NCBI GenBank assembly: GCA_029883965.1
Contig: JAOUIN010000116.1
Location: forward strand, 1-7,143
DNA from: Betaproteobacteria bacterium
Lineage (GTDB): Bacteria; Pseudomonadota; Gammaproteobacteria; Burkholderiales; SG8-41
DNA: 7,143 nt
Direction of reading: 5' to 3'
Shown: positions 1 to 6,047 of the stretch, one piece after another
How the letters are laid out: each line of letters starts with the position of its first letter
Position numbering within the stretch: the stretch's first letter is position 1
The notes under the pieces: generated by a model
The model's input: only the letters and a program-made list of their open reading frames with translations
Told to the model about the DNA's origin: nothing
Database searches by the model: none
Program-made: the position numbers and the translations under genes

Positions 1-540
1 CCCGATCACGTACAAGGTCGCGCCTATGGTTCCCATGATCAGATACTGGAAAGAAGCGCGCAGCGCACGCTTGTCGCGTCCCAGCGCAATCAGTACATAG
101 CCGGACAGCGACGAAACCTCCAGGAAAACGAAAACATTGAATGCGTCACCAGTGATGGCAATGCCGAGCAATCCGCACAGGAACAGTGCGAACATTGAGT
201 ACAACAGATAGTGGCGATCTGAAGGGACCTCCGCAAGAATGCTCGCGCGCGCATAAGGCAGTACGACAGATGCAATCCCGGAAACCAGCACCAGCACATA
301 GGCACTCAGCACATCGACCCGATATTCAATACCCCAGGGCGGCGGCCAGCTGCCGAGCGCATAGGAAATCACGCCGGTCTGTTGCACCTGAATGAACAAT
401 AAAATAGAGATGACGAACGATATCCAACTGACAGCAGTCGTGATAAACCACCCAGCACGACCGCTGCGCAACAACACGATCAGCGGAGCCGCCAGCAACG
501 GCACTACAACCTGCAGTGCAGGCAGATGATCAAGAATCAT
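1..540 (-). CDS. mnhD: MnhD/MrpD-type antiporter subunit (NuoN/NuoM-like), N-terminal 180 residues, cut by window edge
   Basis: Proton-channel subunit of the left (minus-strand) Mrp-like complex, homologous to complex I subunits NuoM/NuoN and to MbhH. Only 180 codons are present; a full protein is near 490-500 residues, so the rest lies off the left edge. The reading frame is open throughout. Start ATG 540-538 overlaps the mnhC stop by 4 bases (ATGA), indicating translational coupling. Visible features are hydrophobic helices at about 8-25, 33-51, 75-95 and 112-130, the segment GDAFNVFVFLEVSSLSGYVL (131-150) carrying the conserved TM5 glutamate E141, and the beginning of TM6 (about 164-180). 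The TM7 lysine and later residues are not in the window. The FNVFVFLE signature fits MnhD better than MnhA. Which D-type paralogue it is (such clusters can carry several) cannot be told from the N-terminus alone. Confidence 0.93.
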   Translation of the reverse strand, partial: MILDHLPALQVVVPLLAAPLIVLLRSGRAGWFITTAVSWISFVISILLFIQVQQTGVISYALGSWPPPWGIEYRVDVLSAYVLVLVSGIASVVLPYARASILAEVPSDRHYLLYSMFALFLCGLLGIAITGDAFNVFVFLEVSSLSGYVLIALGRDKRALRASFQYLIMGTIGATLYVIG

Positions 541-923
541 GACCGATCCCCGGCCTTTTCCTGATCCGCTTCGTCGCGCCGCTCAACCTCCAGAATCGTA
601 TCTTCTTCGATGCTGCCGTATTCCTCGTATATCCGCACCACCAGAGCGAGCCCGAGCGCCAGCGTTGCCACACCAACCACGATCGCGGTCAGGATCAGCA
701 CATGCGGCAGCGGATTTGAATAGATCTTGAATCCTTCGGCCACAATCGGCGCCGTACCGCCGATGAGCTTGCCCGGCGCGATGTAGATCAGATAAACGGA
801 AGTCTGAAAAATACCCAGTCCGATCAGCTTCTTGATCAGGTTGCCGCGCGCAACCACGATGTACAGCCCCGTGATCATCAGCAGGATGGTCATCCAGTAG
901 CTGTAGTGGCTGGCCAGGGTCAT
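537..923 (-). CDS. mnhC: MnhC/MrpC antiporter subunit (NuoK-like)
   Basis: Small NuoK-like membrane subunit of the left Mrp-like complex. With start ATG 923-921 it has 128 residues and three predicted helices (about 7-26, 30-49, 75-97). The family signature is clear at 69-84, SNPLPHVLILTAIVVG, matching the D/NPLPQALVLTAIVI motif of MrpC. An in-frame ATG at 971 would add 16 residues (MCLPAAAATQ...) that overlap mnhB and resemble nothing in the family. The 923 start has a GGTGAG sequence just upstream and leaves a 10-base gap after the mnhB stop, so it is preferred. Oddity: after the last helix there is a tail of about 30 residues, strongly charged (YEEYGSIEED, then EVERRDEADQEK), longer than in most MrpC of about 110-115 residues. 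Its role is unknown; it should be cytoplasmic if topology follows NuoK. Confidence 0.93.
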   Translation of the reverse strand: MTLASHYSYWMTILLMITGLYIVVARGNLIKKLIGLGIFQTSVYLIYIAPGKLIGGTAPIVAEGFKIYSNPLPHVLILTAIVVGVATLALGLALVVRIYEEYGSIEEDTILEVERRDEADQEKAGDRS

Positions 924-933
924 GCTCTCACCG

Positions 934-1362
934 TCATTCGATTGCGTCGCGGCCGCGGCCGGCAAACACATAAAAAATCTTCAGCATCACGCTGCTGACG
1001 GTAATCAGCACGCCGAGCTCGACCAGAAAAATACCGCGATGCTGCCCCGCTACCGGGTCAGACATCAGCACAAAGTAATCGAGAAAATTGCCGCCGAGCA
1101 GCATGCCTGCAACCCCGACGCCGGCATAGAGCAGGACACCCAATGCGATCAAAGACTCGACCAGCGCATCCGGCACCAGCATGCGCGCCGCCGGGAGGCC
1201 GAAAATAAGGGCATAGAAAATAATGGCGGCAGCCACCATGACGCCGGCCTGAAATCCACCGCCCGGTCCGAAATCCCCGTGAAACTCCACATAGAGCGCA
1301 AACAGCAGCATGAACGGGATCAGCAGTTTGGCGATGACGCGCAATACGAAGAAATCACGCAT
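934..1362 (-). CDS. mnhB: MnhB/MrpB antiporter subunit (MbhF-like)
   Basis: Stand-alone MrpB-type membrane subunit (MnhB domain family), 142 residues, the usual size for a free MnhB. Four hydrophobic helices are visible (about 9-26, 38-56, 69-90, 110-133). The family hallmark is present at 27-40: F-H-G-D-F-G-P-G-G-G-F-Q-A-G, the H-G-x(2)-xPGGGFxAG loop between helices 1 and 2. E115 lies within the last helix. Start ATG 1362-1360 overlaps the stop of the upstream gene by one base (TGATG) and has a strong Shine-Dalgarno AAGGAG at 1375-1370 with a 7-base spacer. The same domain occurs fused to the C-terminus of MrpA on the plus strand (H-N-L-P-G-G-G-F-I-A-G), so this window contains free and fused versions of one subunit. 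Confidence 0.95.
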   Translation of the reverse strand: MRDFFVLRVIAKLLIPFMLLFALYVEFHGDFGPGGGFQAGVMVAAAIIFYALIFGLPAARMLVPDALVESLIALGVLLYAGVGVAGMLLGGNFLDYFVLMSDPVAGQHRGIFLVELGVLITVSSVMLKIFYVFAGRGRDAIE

Positions 1363-1901
1363 CAGCGGTCTCCTTCTTTCCTGCGCCGCCGGCGCAGCAG
1401 AGCGATCACGCCGATTCCCGCGGTAAATACCACCGTCGTCTCACCCAGCGTATCGAATCCGCGGTAACTCGCGAGCACCGCGGTAACGACATTGGGGACG
1501 CCGGTTTCCTTGGGCCCTTCATGAATATATCGGGGCACAACGTGCGTATGAATAGGAGCTGCGGGATCAGAAAACGCCGGCAGTCCCAGCGTGCCATAAA
1601 CCAGCGCTCCACCCACACCGACCGACACCAGCAGAGCCGACCAGGTCCGGTGCAACGGGCGCGTCTCGTCACCCCGCGTCAGGTACAGCGCAGCCAGGAA
1701 CAATACCGTGGAAATCCCCGCGCCGACTGCCGCTTCGGTCATCGCGACATCAACTGCATCAAGCGCCACCAGCACGGTGGCCATCAGGAAGCTGTAGATT
1801 CCGAACAGCACAACGACCGAGAACAGGTTGTGCTGGACGACCATGGCCAGCACCAGCAGTGCCATCAGCGTCAGCAACACATTGATAATCAGCGCTTCGA
1901 T
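1362..1901 (-). CDS. Two-domain MbhD-MbhE-like antiporter subunit (DUF4040 plus MbhE), free-standing
   Basis: Equivalent of the C-terminal part of MrpA that precedes the MrpB domain, here a separate protein of about 179 residues as in Mbh and archaeal-type Mrp clusters. Numbering from the ATC at 1901: MbhD/DUF4040 domain at about 1-76, three helices, with D51-V-A-M-T-E56-A-A-V-G-A-G; MbhE-like domain at about 86-170 with helix 88-104, a loop holding P-I-H-T-H-V (116-121), then NVVTAVLASYRGFDTLGE (137-154) with R147, D150 and E154, and a last helix ending in a five-Arg run (170-174). The start is uncertain. The frame stays open to 2189 but residues upstream of 1901 are out-of-frame readings of mnhG. 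No ATG occurs until 1865 and GTG 1880 is the first canonical codon. A GGAGG at 1910-1906 and family alignment (x-E-A-L-I-I-N-V-L-L) favour a start near 1901 with a rare ATC, or CTG at 1892. The gene overlaps mnhG and abuts mnhB. Confidence 0.88.
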   Translation of the reverse strand: MEALIINVLLTLMALLVLAMVVQHNLFSVVVLFGIYSFLMATVLVALDAVDVAMTEAAVGAGISTVLFLAALYLTRGDETRPLHRTWSALLVSVGVGGALVYGTLGLPAFSDPAAPIHTHVVPRYIHEGPKETGVPNVVTAVLASYRGFDTLGETTVVFTAGIGVIALLRRRRRKEGDR

Positions 1902-2215
1902 ATTACCTCCCCGTCCGCCATGGGCGGCTTCAAGCCACGGGTCAGCGCCGCCTTGCACAGCGCATGGGTCGCGGTGGGGCTGGCGAATAAAATCAGGATG
2001 CCGATGATGATCAACTTGACCGTAACGAGGGTAAGCCCCGCCTGCAACATCATGCCCAGCAACAGGAAACCCGCGCCTGCAGTATCCGGCACGCTGGCGG
2101 CATGCGCGCGCGTAAAAAAATCGGGCATCCGGATCATCCCGGCGGTGCCGATGATGCAAAATGCCGCGCCCACCGTCACAGACAGCCAACTCAGCACGTA
2201 GATCACTTCACTCAT
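1889..2215 (-). CDS. mnhG: MnhG/MrpG antiporter subunit
   Basis: Small three-helix membrane subunit of the left Mrp-like complex, 108 residues, typical for MnhG/PhaG (about 105-125). Helices are visible at about 5-27, 46-60 and 63-80. The family motif is intact: G-T-A-G-M-I-R-M-P-D-F-F-T-R-A-H-A-A-S (23-41), then D44-T-A-G, corresponding to the usual G-x-I-G-x-x-R-x-P-D-x-x-x-R-x-H-A / D-T-x-G pattern. Start ATG 2215-2213 overlaps the mnhF stop by 4 bases (ATGA), with a GGAG 10 bases upstream. Its 3' end overlaps the next gene by about 12 bases if that gene starts at 1901. MnhG is thought to sit with E and F at one end of the Mrp assembly. Confidence 0.95.
   Translation of the reverse strand: MSEVIYVLSWLSVTVGAAFCIIGTAGMIRMPDFFTRAHAASVPDTAGAGFLLLGMMLQAGLTLVTVKLIIIGILILFASPTATHALCKAALTRGLKPPMADGEVISKR
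1906..1910 (-). promoter_or_regulatory. Strong Shine-Dalgarno inside mnhG for the MbhDE-like gene
   Basis: On the minus strand the bases GGAGGT read from 1910 to 1905, inside the last codons of mnhG. The match to anti-SD is six bases. In the MbhDE frame the nearest codons downstream are ATC at 1901 (spacer 4), CTG at 1892 (spacer 13), ATT at 1889 (spacer 16) and GTG at 1880 (spacer 25). No ATG is at proper spacing, which is why the start of the downstream gene is unsettled. The match could also be chance within mnhG codons (GGG-GAG-GTA). Confidence 0.5.
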
Positions 2216-2493
2216 CGCGGCAAGTCTCCATTCCCGGGCTCACCGAGGTCTCCAAAACGGAAAAACTTCAGCACGGCAACCGTGCCGATGATATTAAGCA
2301 AGCCATAAATGATGGCCAGATCAAGAAATTCCGGGCGGCCCGTCAGAAACCCGATCACCGCAAGCAACATCACGGCAAGCGTCCCTATGGTATTTGCGGC
2401 CAGCACACGGTCGAATACCGTAGGCCCGAGTATGGCCCGCACCAGTGCCAGACAAATTGCGATCAGCAACCCCGCTGCAGCCGCCGTAAACAT
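2212..2493 (-). CDS. mnhF: MnhF/MrpF antiporter subunit
   Basis: Small three-helix membrane subunit, 93 residues, the normal length for MnhF/PhaF. Helices at about 3-21, 35-50 and 57-76. Conserved family residues are visible: R19-A-I-L-G-P-T-V-F-D28-R-V-L-A-A-N34 (compare R-x-x-x-G-P-x-x-x-D-R-V-x-A-x-N) and F56-L-D58-L-A-I-I-Y-G-L-L-N67-I-I-G-T. Membrane-embedded acidic residues of MrpF have been tied to sodium handling in studied Mrp complexes; here D28 and D58 are retained. Start ATG 2493-2491 overlaps the mnhE stop by one base (TGATG). No strong Shine-Dalgarno is seen, consistent with coupled translation. Confidence 0.95.
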   Translation of the reverse strand: MFTAAAAGLLIAICLALVRAILGPTVFDRVLAANTIGTLAVMLLAVIGFLTGRPEFLDLAIIYGLLNIIGTVAVLKFFRFGDLGEPGNGDLPR

Positions 2494-2987
2494 CAGGCGG
2501 CGTCTTTCACTGCGCGCTGCCCCTCGAACCGTTGCACCTGCCGGTCCATTTCGCTGTCGATACAGGCAAGCGCGTTCTCCCGGGTCAAGCCATGCACCAC
2601 AAACTCGCCGGGGGCGACCTCAATGGAAATCGTGGCTGGCGTCAGCGTAATCGAATTGGCATGCGTCACCAGTCCGACCACGGTGCGCTGACCCGGCGTG
2701 AACTTCACCATCGTCGGCGATATGGGCAACTTCGGATCCAGAATTATTTTTGAAACCATCCAGGCCGACTTGACGATCTCCACGAACAACCAGGGCCAGT
2801 ACGTAAACAGTCGGGGGCCGAGGTGGATCGGATGCCCCTCGTGATCAACGACATCCATGCGATTCGCGAGCCAGGCCACCGCCAGCGCACACAGGACCCC
2901 CGCGCCCAGCAGGAACGGCGTGAAGAATCCGGATAGCACGACCCAGAACAGGAACAGGACCGCAAACAGGCTGATCAGACGGCTCAT
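2493..2987 (-). CDS. mnhE: MnhE/MrpE antiporter subunit, first gene of minus-strand operon
   Basis: Membrane subunit MnhE/MrpE, 164 residues from ATG 2987. Two or three N-terminal helices (about 4-18, 22-41, 64-82), then a soluble C-terminal domain. Family signatures are Y63-W-P-W-L-F-V-E-I-V-K-S-A-W (63-76) and N111-S-I-T-L-T-P-A-T-I-S-I-E-V (111-124), matching the N-S-I-T-L-T-P-G-T motif, and V131-H-G-L. Length fits the family (about 155-170). The start is ambiguous. ATG 2987 begins with MSRLISLFAVLFLF, a typical MnhE N-terminus, but lacks a recognisable Shine-Dalgarno; an in-frame GTG at 3029 adds 14 polar residues (MPRSIKADVIPLLN) and has only GAGG 11 bases upstream. I prefer 2987 from protein similarity. 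It is the promoter-proximal gene of the minus-strand operon. Confidence 0.93.
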   Translation of the reverse strand: MSRLISLFAVLFLFWVVLSGFFTPFLLGAGVLCALAVAWLANRMDVVDHEGHPIHLGPRLFTYWPWLFVEIVKSAWMVSKIILDPKLPISPTMVKFTPGQRTVVGLVTHANSITLTPATISIEVAPGEFVVHGLTRENALACIDSEMDRQVQRFEGQRAVKDAA

Positions 2988-3085
2988 ATTAAGCAAGGGA
3001 ATGACATCGGCCTTAATAGATCGCGGCACATGGATAAGTGCCTCGTTACGGTTTTATTTGGTTTTTATATGGTTCTCCAAACGAA

Positions 3086-3114
3086 ATTCTATGCGTTGAA
3101 GGTCCGCATTACAA
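3086..3114 (-). promoter_or_regulatory. Candidate sigma70-type promoter for mnhE operon
   Basis: Read on the minus strand: -35 TTGTAA at 3114-3109 (4 of 6 to TTGACA), 17-base spacer, -10 TAGAAT at 3091-3086 (5 of 6 to TATAAT). Transcription would begin near 3079, giving a leader of about 50 bases to GTG 3029 or about 92 to ATG 2987. The spacing is ideal and the position fits, but this is a pattern match only. Confidence 0.5.
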
Positions 3115-3141
3115 CCCAATAGCGTTCATACTTCAGCCCGG

Positions 3142-3170
3142 CTGACTCGGCGGAAAGAATTCGTTATCAT
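3142..3170 (+). promoter_or_regulatory. Candidate sigma70-type promoter for mrpA operon
   Basis: On the plus strand: -35 CTGACT at 3142-3147 (4 of 6), 17-base spacer, -10 TATCAT at 3165-3170 (5 of 6). Transcription would begin near 3177, giving a leader of about 93 bases before ATG 3270. The -35 box is only 27 bases from the -35 box of the opposing promoter, close enough that one regulator could affect both. Pattern match only. Confidence 0.5.
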
Positions 3171-3186
3171 CGGGCGGCGGCCAAGG

Positions 3187-3210
3187 TTGATGCGCCACGT
3201 ACGCATCCAA
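3187..3210 (+). repeat. Inverted repeat (possible hairpin or operator) in mrpA leader
   Basis: GATGCG at 3189-3194 and CGCATC at 3202-3207 are perfect 6-base inverted arms around a 7-base loop (CCACGTA). With one bulged base the arms extend to TTG-ATGCG against CGCATCCAA (3187-3210). The feature falls just downstream of the proposed mrpA transcription start, so it could be an RNA hairpin in the leader or a dyad operator. No T run follows, so it is not a standard terminator. Confidence 0.4.
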
Positions 3211-3269
3211 TACGGCTCTTGTCCGGTCCGCCATGGTTTATCCATTAATTGTCCGCCGCTTGCCGTTTC

Positions 3270-6047
3270 ATGACACTGCCGATCATCATTCTGCTGCCGC
3301 TCATTGCAGGGACCATGCTGGCGCTGCCGGCCGCGCGTTTCGGCCGCAACGCCGTTGCGTGGACAGTGGCTGCCGTAACCGCTGGCAGTCTCATGTTGCT
3401 CCTGCGCGAGCTTCCAGGGGTGATGGACGGTCGTCCTCTGATCATGAGCTGGGAGTGGCTGCCCGCGATAGGACTCAATCTTTCGTTCCGCCTCGACGGC
3501 CTCGGACTTATCTTTGCCCTGCTGATTCTCGGCATCGGCTTGCTGATCATTCTCTACGCGCGCTATTACCTGTCGGCCACGGATTCGGCCGGAAAATTCT
3601 ACGCGCTGCTGATGCTTTTCATGGCGGCAATGCTGGGTATCGTGCTGAGCGAAAACCTGCTGATGCTGTTCTTTTTCTGGGAACTGACGAGCATTTCCTC
3701 GTTTCTGCTGATCGGCTACTGGAACCACCGCAGCGACGCGCGCCGCGGTGCACGGATGGCTTTGACCATCACCGGAGCCGGTGGCCTCGCGATGTTTGCC
3801 GGCTTCCTGCTGATCGGCAACATTGCCGGGAGCTTCGAACTTACCAAGGTCCTCGAGGCACGCGATCTCATCCATGATCACCCGCTGTATGTACTGGCGC
3901 TCGTGCTGGTCCTGCTCGGCGCATTCACCAAGTCCGCGCAGTTTCCTTTCCACTTCTGGCTGCCGCAGGCGATGGCCGCACCAACACCGGTTTCCGCTTA
4001 CCTGCATTCGGCAACCATGGTCAAGGCCGGCGTGTTTCTTCTGGCAAGAATGTATCCGGTCCTCGGCAACAGCCTGGAGTTCGAGTGGATCGTAACCACT
4101 GTCGGCCTCGTAACCATGGTCTATGCCGCTTACGTCGCGGTGTTCCAGCATGATCTCAAAGGCTTGCTTGCCTATTCGACGATCAGTCACCTTGGACTGA
4201 TCACCTTCCTCCTCGGTCTGGACTCACCACTGTCAGCTATCGCGGCCGTATTCCACATCATCAACCATGCGACATTCAAAGCCTCCCTGTTCATGGCGGC
4301 CGGGATCATCGATCACGAGTGCGGTACGCGCGACATGCGCCGGCTCAGCGGCTTGTGGAAGTACATGCCCTATACCGCCACCCTGGCCATGGTCGCGGCA
4401 GCGGCCATGGCGGGGGTGCCACTGTTCAACGGATTCCTGTCGAAGGAAATGTTTTTCGCCGAGGCGCTTGAGCTGCATGATCTCGGTCTGCTGGGAAAAA
4501 TTGCGCCGATCGCAGTAACGCTGGGGGCCATATTCAGCGTTGCCTATTCCCTGCGCTTCATACACGATGTGTTCTTTGATGGCGAACCGAAGGACCTGGA
4601 ACGCAAGCCGCATGAGCCGCCGCGCTACATGAAGGTTCCCGTCGAGGTGCTGGTCGTCATCTGCATCGCAGTAGGCATGCTGCCCGGTCTTACGGTAGCG
4701 CCATTGCTGGCGGTGGCCGCGCGCGATGTATTTGGCGCCGAACTCCCCCCGTACGACATTGCGATCTGGCACGGACTGACGATACCGCTGATGATGAGCG
4801 CGATCGCGCTGGCAGCCGGGATATTGCTGTACTGGCTGTTGCGCCGGCACAACCTGCACATGCACCCGCGCGAGCAATGGACCGCGCCGCAGCTTTTCCA
4901 TCGCGGATTCGAAGCTGTCGTGGCACTTTCAGCCGTCATCACAGGCCGGCTGCAGAACGGCTCGCTGCAGCGCTACCTGCGGCTGCTCGTCATCGCCATT
5001 GCGATATTGGGCCTGTGGCCGTTCCTCCAGCACGGGTATATCGCAGGCGCCGCGGCACTGACGCCGGCGCCGCCGCTGGCAATCACGGTTTGGGGCATCA
5101 CACTGGTAGCCGCGATAGCCAGCGTCGCCCTGCACCACCAGCGCTTTACTGCAATCATCCTGGTCGGCGTGGTCGGATTATCGGCGAGCCTGACCTTCGC
5201 CTATTTTTCAGCGCCAGATCTTGCCCTGACCCAGCTTTCGGTAGAGGTCGTCACCACGGCGCTGCTGCTGGTGGCGCTGTCGCTGATGCCGCAGAGCGGT
5301 CCTTTGGTGTCCCATCCCACCGACCACACCAGGGACGCGCTGCTGGCGATAGGCGCAGGCGCCGGAGTCACCGCAATCACCTGGGCGGTGCTGACACGCG
5401 CTCATGAATCAATCTCCTGGTATTTCATCAACGAGAGCGTACCCAAAGGTGGCGGCAGCAATATCGTCAATGTCATCCTTGTAGACTTCCGCAGCTTCGA
5501 TACCTTCGGCGAAATCATCGTGCTCGGTATCGCCGGCGTTGGCGTATTGCTCATGATGGACGGGCTGCGACCGCATGCCGGTGCGCCTGCAACGCGCAAT
5601 GATCAACCGCTGCTTTCTGCCGCAGCACGTGTGCTTCTGCCATTCGCCCTGCTGGTATCGGCATTCATCTTCCTCCGCGGCCACAATCTGCCCGGCGGCG
5701 GATTTATCGCGGGCCTGGTCACGGCGACGGCCCTGATCATTCAATACATCGCTGATGGCATGGCCGCCACCAGCCGCCGCCTCGGTGACGATGCTACTCC
5801 GGTGGTAGGCGTTGGCGTATTAATCGCGGGACTCACCGGCGTCGCAAGCTGGCTTTTTGACGCACCGTTTCTGACGAGCACTTACGCCTATTTCCAGCTG
5901 CCGCTGCTCGGCGCAGTCCCTCTCGCCAGCGCGCTCGCCTTCGATCTTGGCGTCTACCTCACTGTAGTCGGCGCGACCCTGCTGATGCTGGTACGTCTGG
6001 GCAAAGTAACGGGTCCGGTCAATTCGATGCGCGTGGAGGCATCCTGA
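3270..6047 (+). CDS. mrpA: MrpA with C-terminally fused MrpB (MrpAB, PhaAB type), large antiporter subunit
   Basis: Largest subunit of the right Mrp complex, 925 residues, longer than unfused MrpA (about 800) because MrpB is attached. Domain order: N-terminal NuoL-type region (about 60-110); proton-transporting NuoL/M/N core (about 127-410) with TM5 E138 in F-F-F-W-E-L-T-S, TM7 K221, H228 in F-P-F-H-F-W-L-P, P240-V-S-A-Y-L-H246, TM8 K252, H329 and H333-A-T-F-K337, and K392; MbhD-like domain (about 612-675) with A-P-D650-L-A-L-T-Q-L-S-V-E659; MbhE-like domain (about 688-765) with V738-D739-F-R-S-F-D744-T-F-G-E748; MrpB domain (about 783-910) with G804-H-N-L-P-G-G-G-F-I-A-G. All relay residues I expect are intact. 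Start ATG 3270 gives a typical hydrophobic N-terminus; TTG 3249 would add seven residues. Neither has a Shine-Dalgarno. The stop overlaps mrpC by one base. Confidence 0.96.
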   Translation: MTLPIIILLPLIAGTMLALPAARFGRNAVAWTVAAVTAGSLMLLLRELPGVMDGRPLIMSWEWLPAIGLNLSFRLDGLGLIFALLILGIGLLIILYARYYLSATDSAGKFYALLMLFMAAMLGIVLSENLLMLFFFWELTSISSFLLIGYWNHRSDARRGARMALTITGAGGLAMFAGFLLIGNIAGSFELTKVLEARDLIHDHPLYVLALVLVLLGAFTKSAQFPFHFWLPQAMAAPTPVSAYLHSATMVKAGVFLLARMYPVLGNSLEFEWIVTTVGLVTMVYAAYVAVFQHDLKGLLAYSTISHLGLITFLLGLDSPLSAIAAVFHIINHATFKASLFMAAGIIDHECGTRDMRRLSGLWKYMPYTATLAMVAAAAMAGVPLFNGFLSKEMFFAEALELHDLGLLGKIAPIAVTLGAIFSVAYSLRFIHDVFFDGEPKDLERKPHEPPRYMKVPVEVLVVICIAVGMLPGLTVAPLLAVAARDVFGAELPPYDIAIWHGLTIPLMMSAIALAAGILLYWLLRRHNLHMHPREQWTAPQLFHRGFEAVVALSAVITGRLQNGSLQRYLRLLVIAIAILGLWPFLQHGYIAGAAALTPAPPLAITVWGITLVAAIASVALHHQRFTAIILVGVVGLSASLTFAYFSAPDLALTQLSVEVVTTALLLVALSLMPQSGPLVSHPTDHTRDALLAIGAGAGVTAITWAVLTRAHESISWYFINESVPKGGGSNIVNVILVDFRSFDTFGEIIVLGIAGVGVLLMMDGLRPHAGAPATRNDQPLLSAAARVLLPFALLVSAFIFLRGHNLPGGGFIAGLVTATALIIQYIADGMAATSRRLGDDATPVVGVGVLIAGLTGVASWLFDAPFLTSTYAYFQLPLLGAVPLASALAFDLGVYLTVVGATLLMLVRLGKVTGPVNSMRVEAS

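Larger units (their letters stand above)
2988..3269. other. Divergent intergenic control region between the two Mrp-type operons
   Basis: About 280 bases (240 if mnhE starts at GTG 3029) separate the two start codons. The region is more AT-rich than the flanking genes in its left half: 3050-3072 is T-rich on the plus strand, so the mnhE leader is A-rich. It holds a candidate promoter for each direction, the short repeat GTCCGC at 3102, 3226 and 3251, and an inverted repeat at 3187-3210. I see no tRNA, no convincing small ORF and no terminator hairpin with a T tract. Neither leader has a strong Shine-Dalgarno before its first gene. Confidence 0.8.

Noticed and set aside
935..937. ATG at 937 on the minus strand overlapping the mnhB stop as ATGA
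   Set aside because: It looks like a coupling start but is not in the mnhC frame.
924..971. Longer MnhC starting at ATG 971
   Set aside because: The 16 extra residues overlap mnhB and do not resemble an MrpC N-terminus; ATG 923 has a Shine-Dalgarno-like GGTGAG just upstream.
922..1467. 181-codon open frame on the plus strand opposite mnhB
   Set aside because: Antisense of mnhB and the MbhDE-like gene, Gln/His/Arg-rich composition, no family features.
1902..2189. Upstream 96-residue extension of the MbhDE-like frame to an ATG-like start at 2189
   Set aside because: It is an out-of-frame reading of mnhG: low-complexity Arg/His/Gly-rich residues with no family similarity, while mnhG itself has all its motifs.
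1521..2201. 226-codon open frame on the plus strand opposite the MbhDE-like gene and mnhG
   Set aside because: Antisense shadow of two well supported genes; composition typical of reversed membrane-protein codons.
2161..2691. 176-codon open frame on the plus strand opposite mnhF and mnhE
   Set aside because: Antisense shadow with no motif; both genes on the other strand have full family signatures.
3187..3210. Rho-independent terminator in the intergenic region
   Set aside because: Short stem without a following T tract on either strand, and both flanking genes point away from it.
3233..3877. ATG 3233 frame of 214 codons starting just upstream of mrpA
   Set aside because: It runs out of frame through mrpA and has no domain; considered as a leader peptide but it has no Shine-Dalgarno and no early stop.
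3126..4190. 354-codon open frame on the minus strand opposite mrpA
   Set aside because: It is antisense to a strongly supported MrpA; its translation is Gln/Arg/His-rich with no domain, as expected from the codon bias of the sense gene.
4233..4901. 222-codon open frame on the minus strand opposite mrpA
   Set aside because: Same reason: antisense shadow within the NuoL-like region, no recognisable domain or ribosome site.
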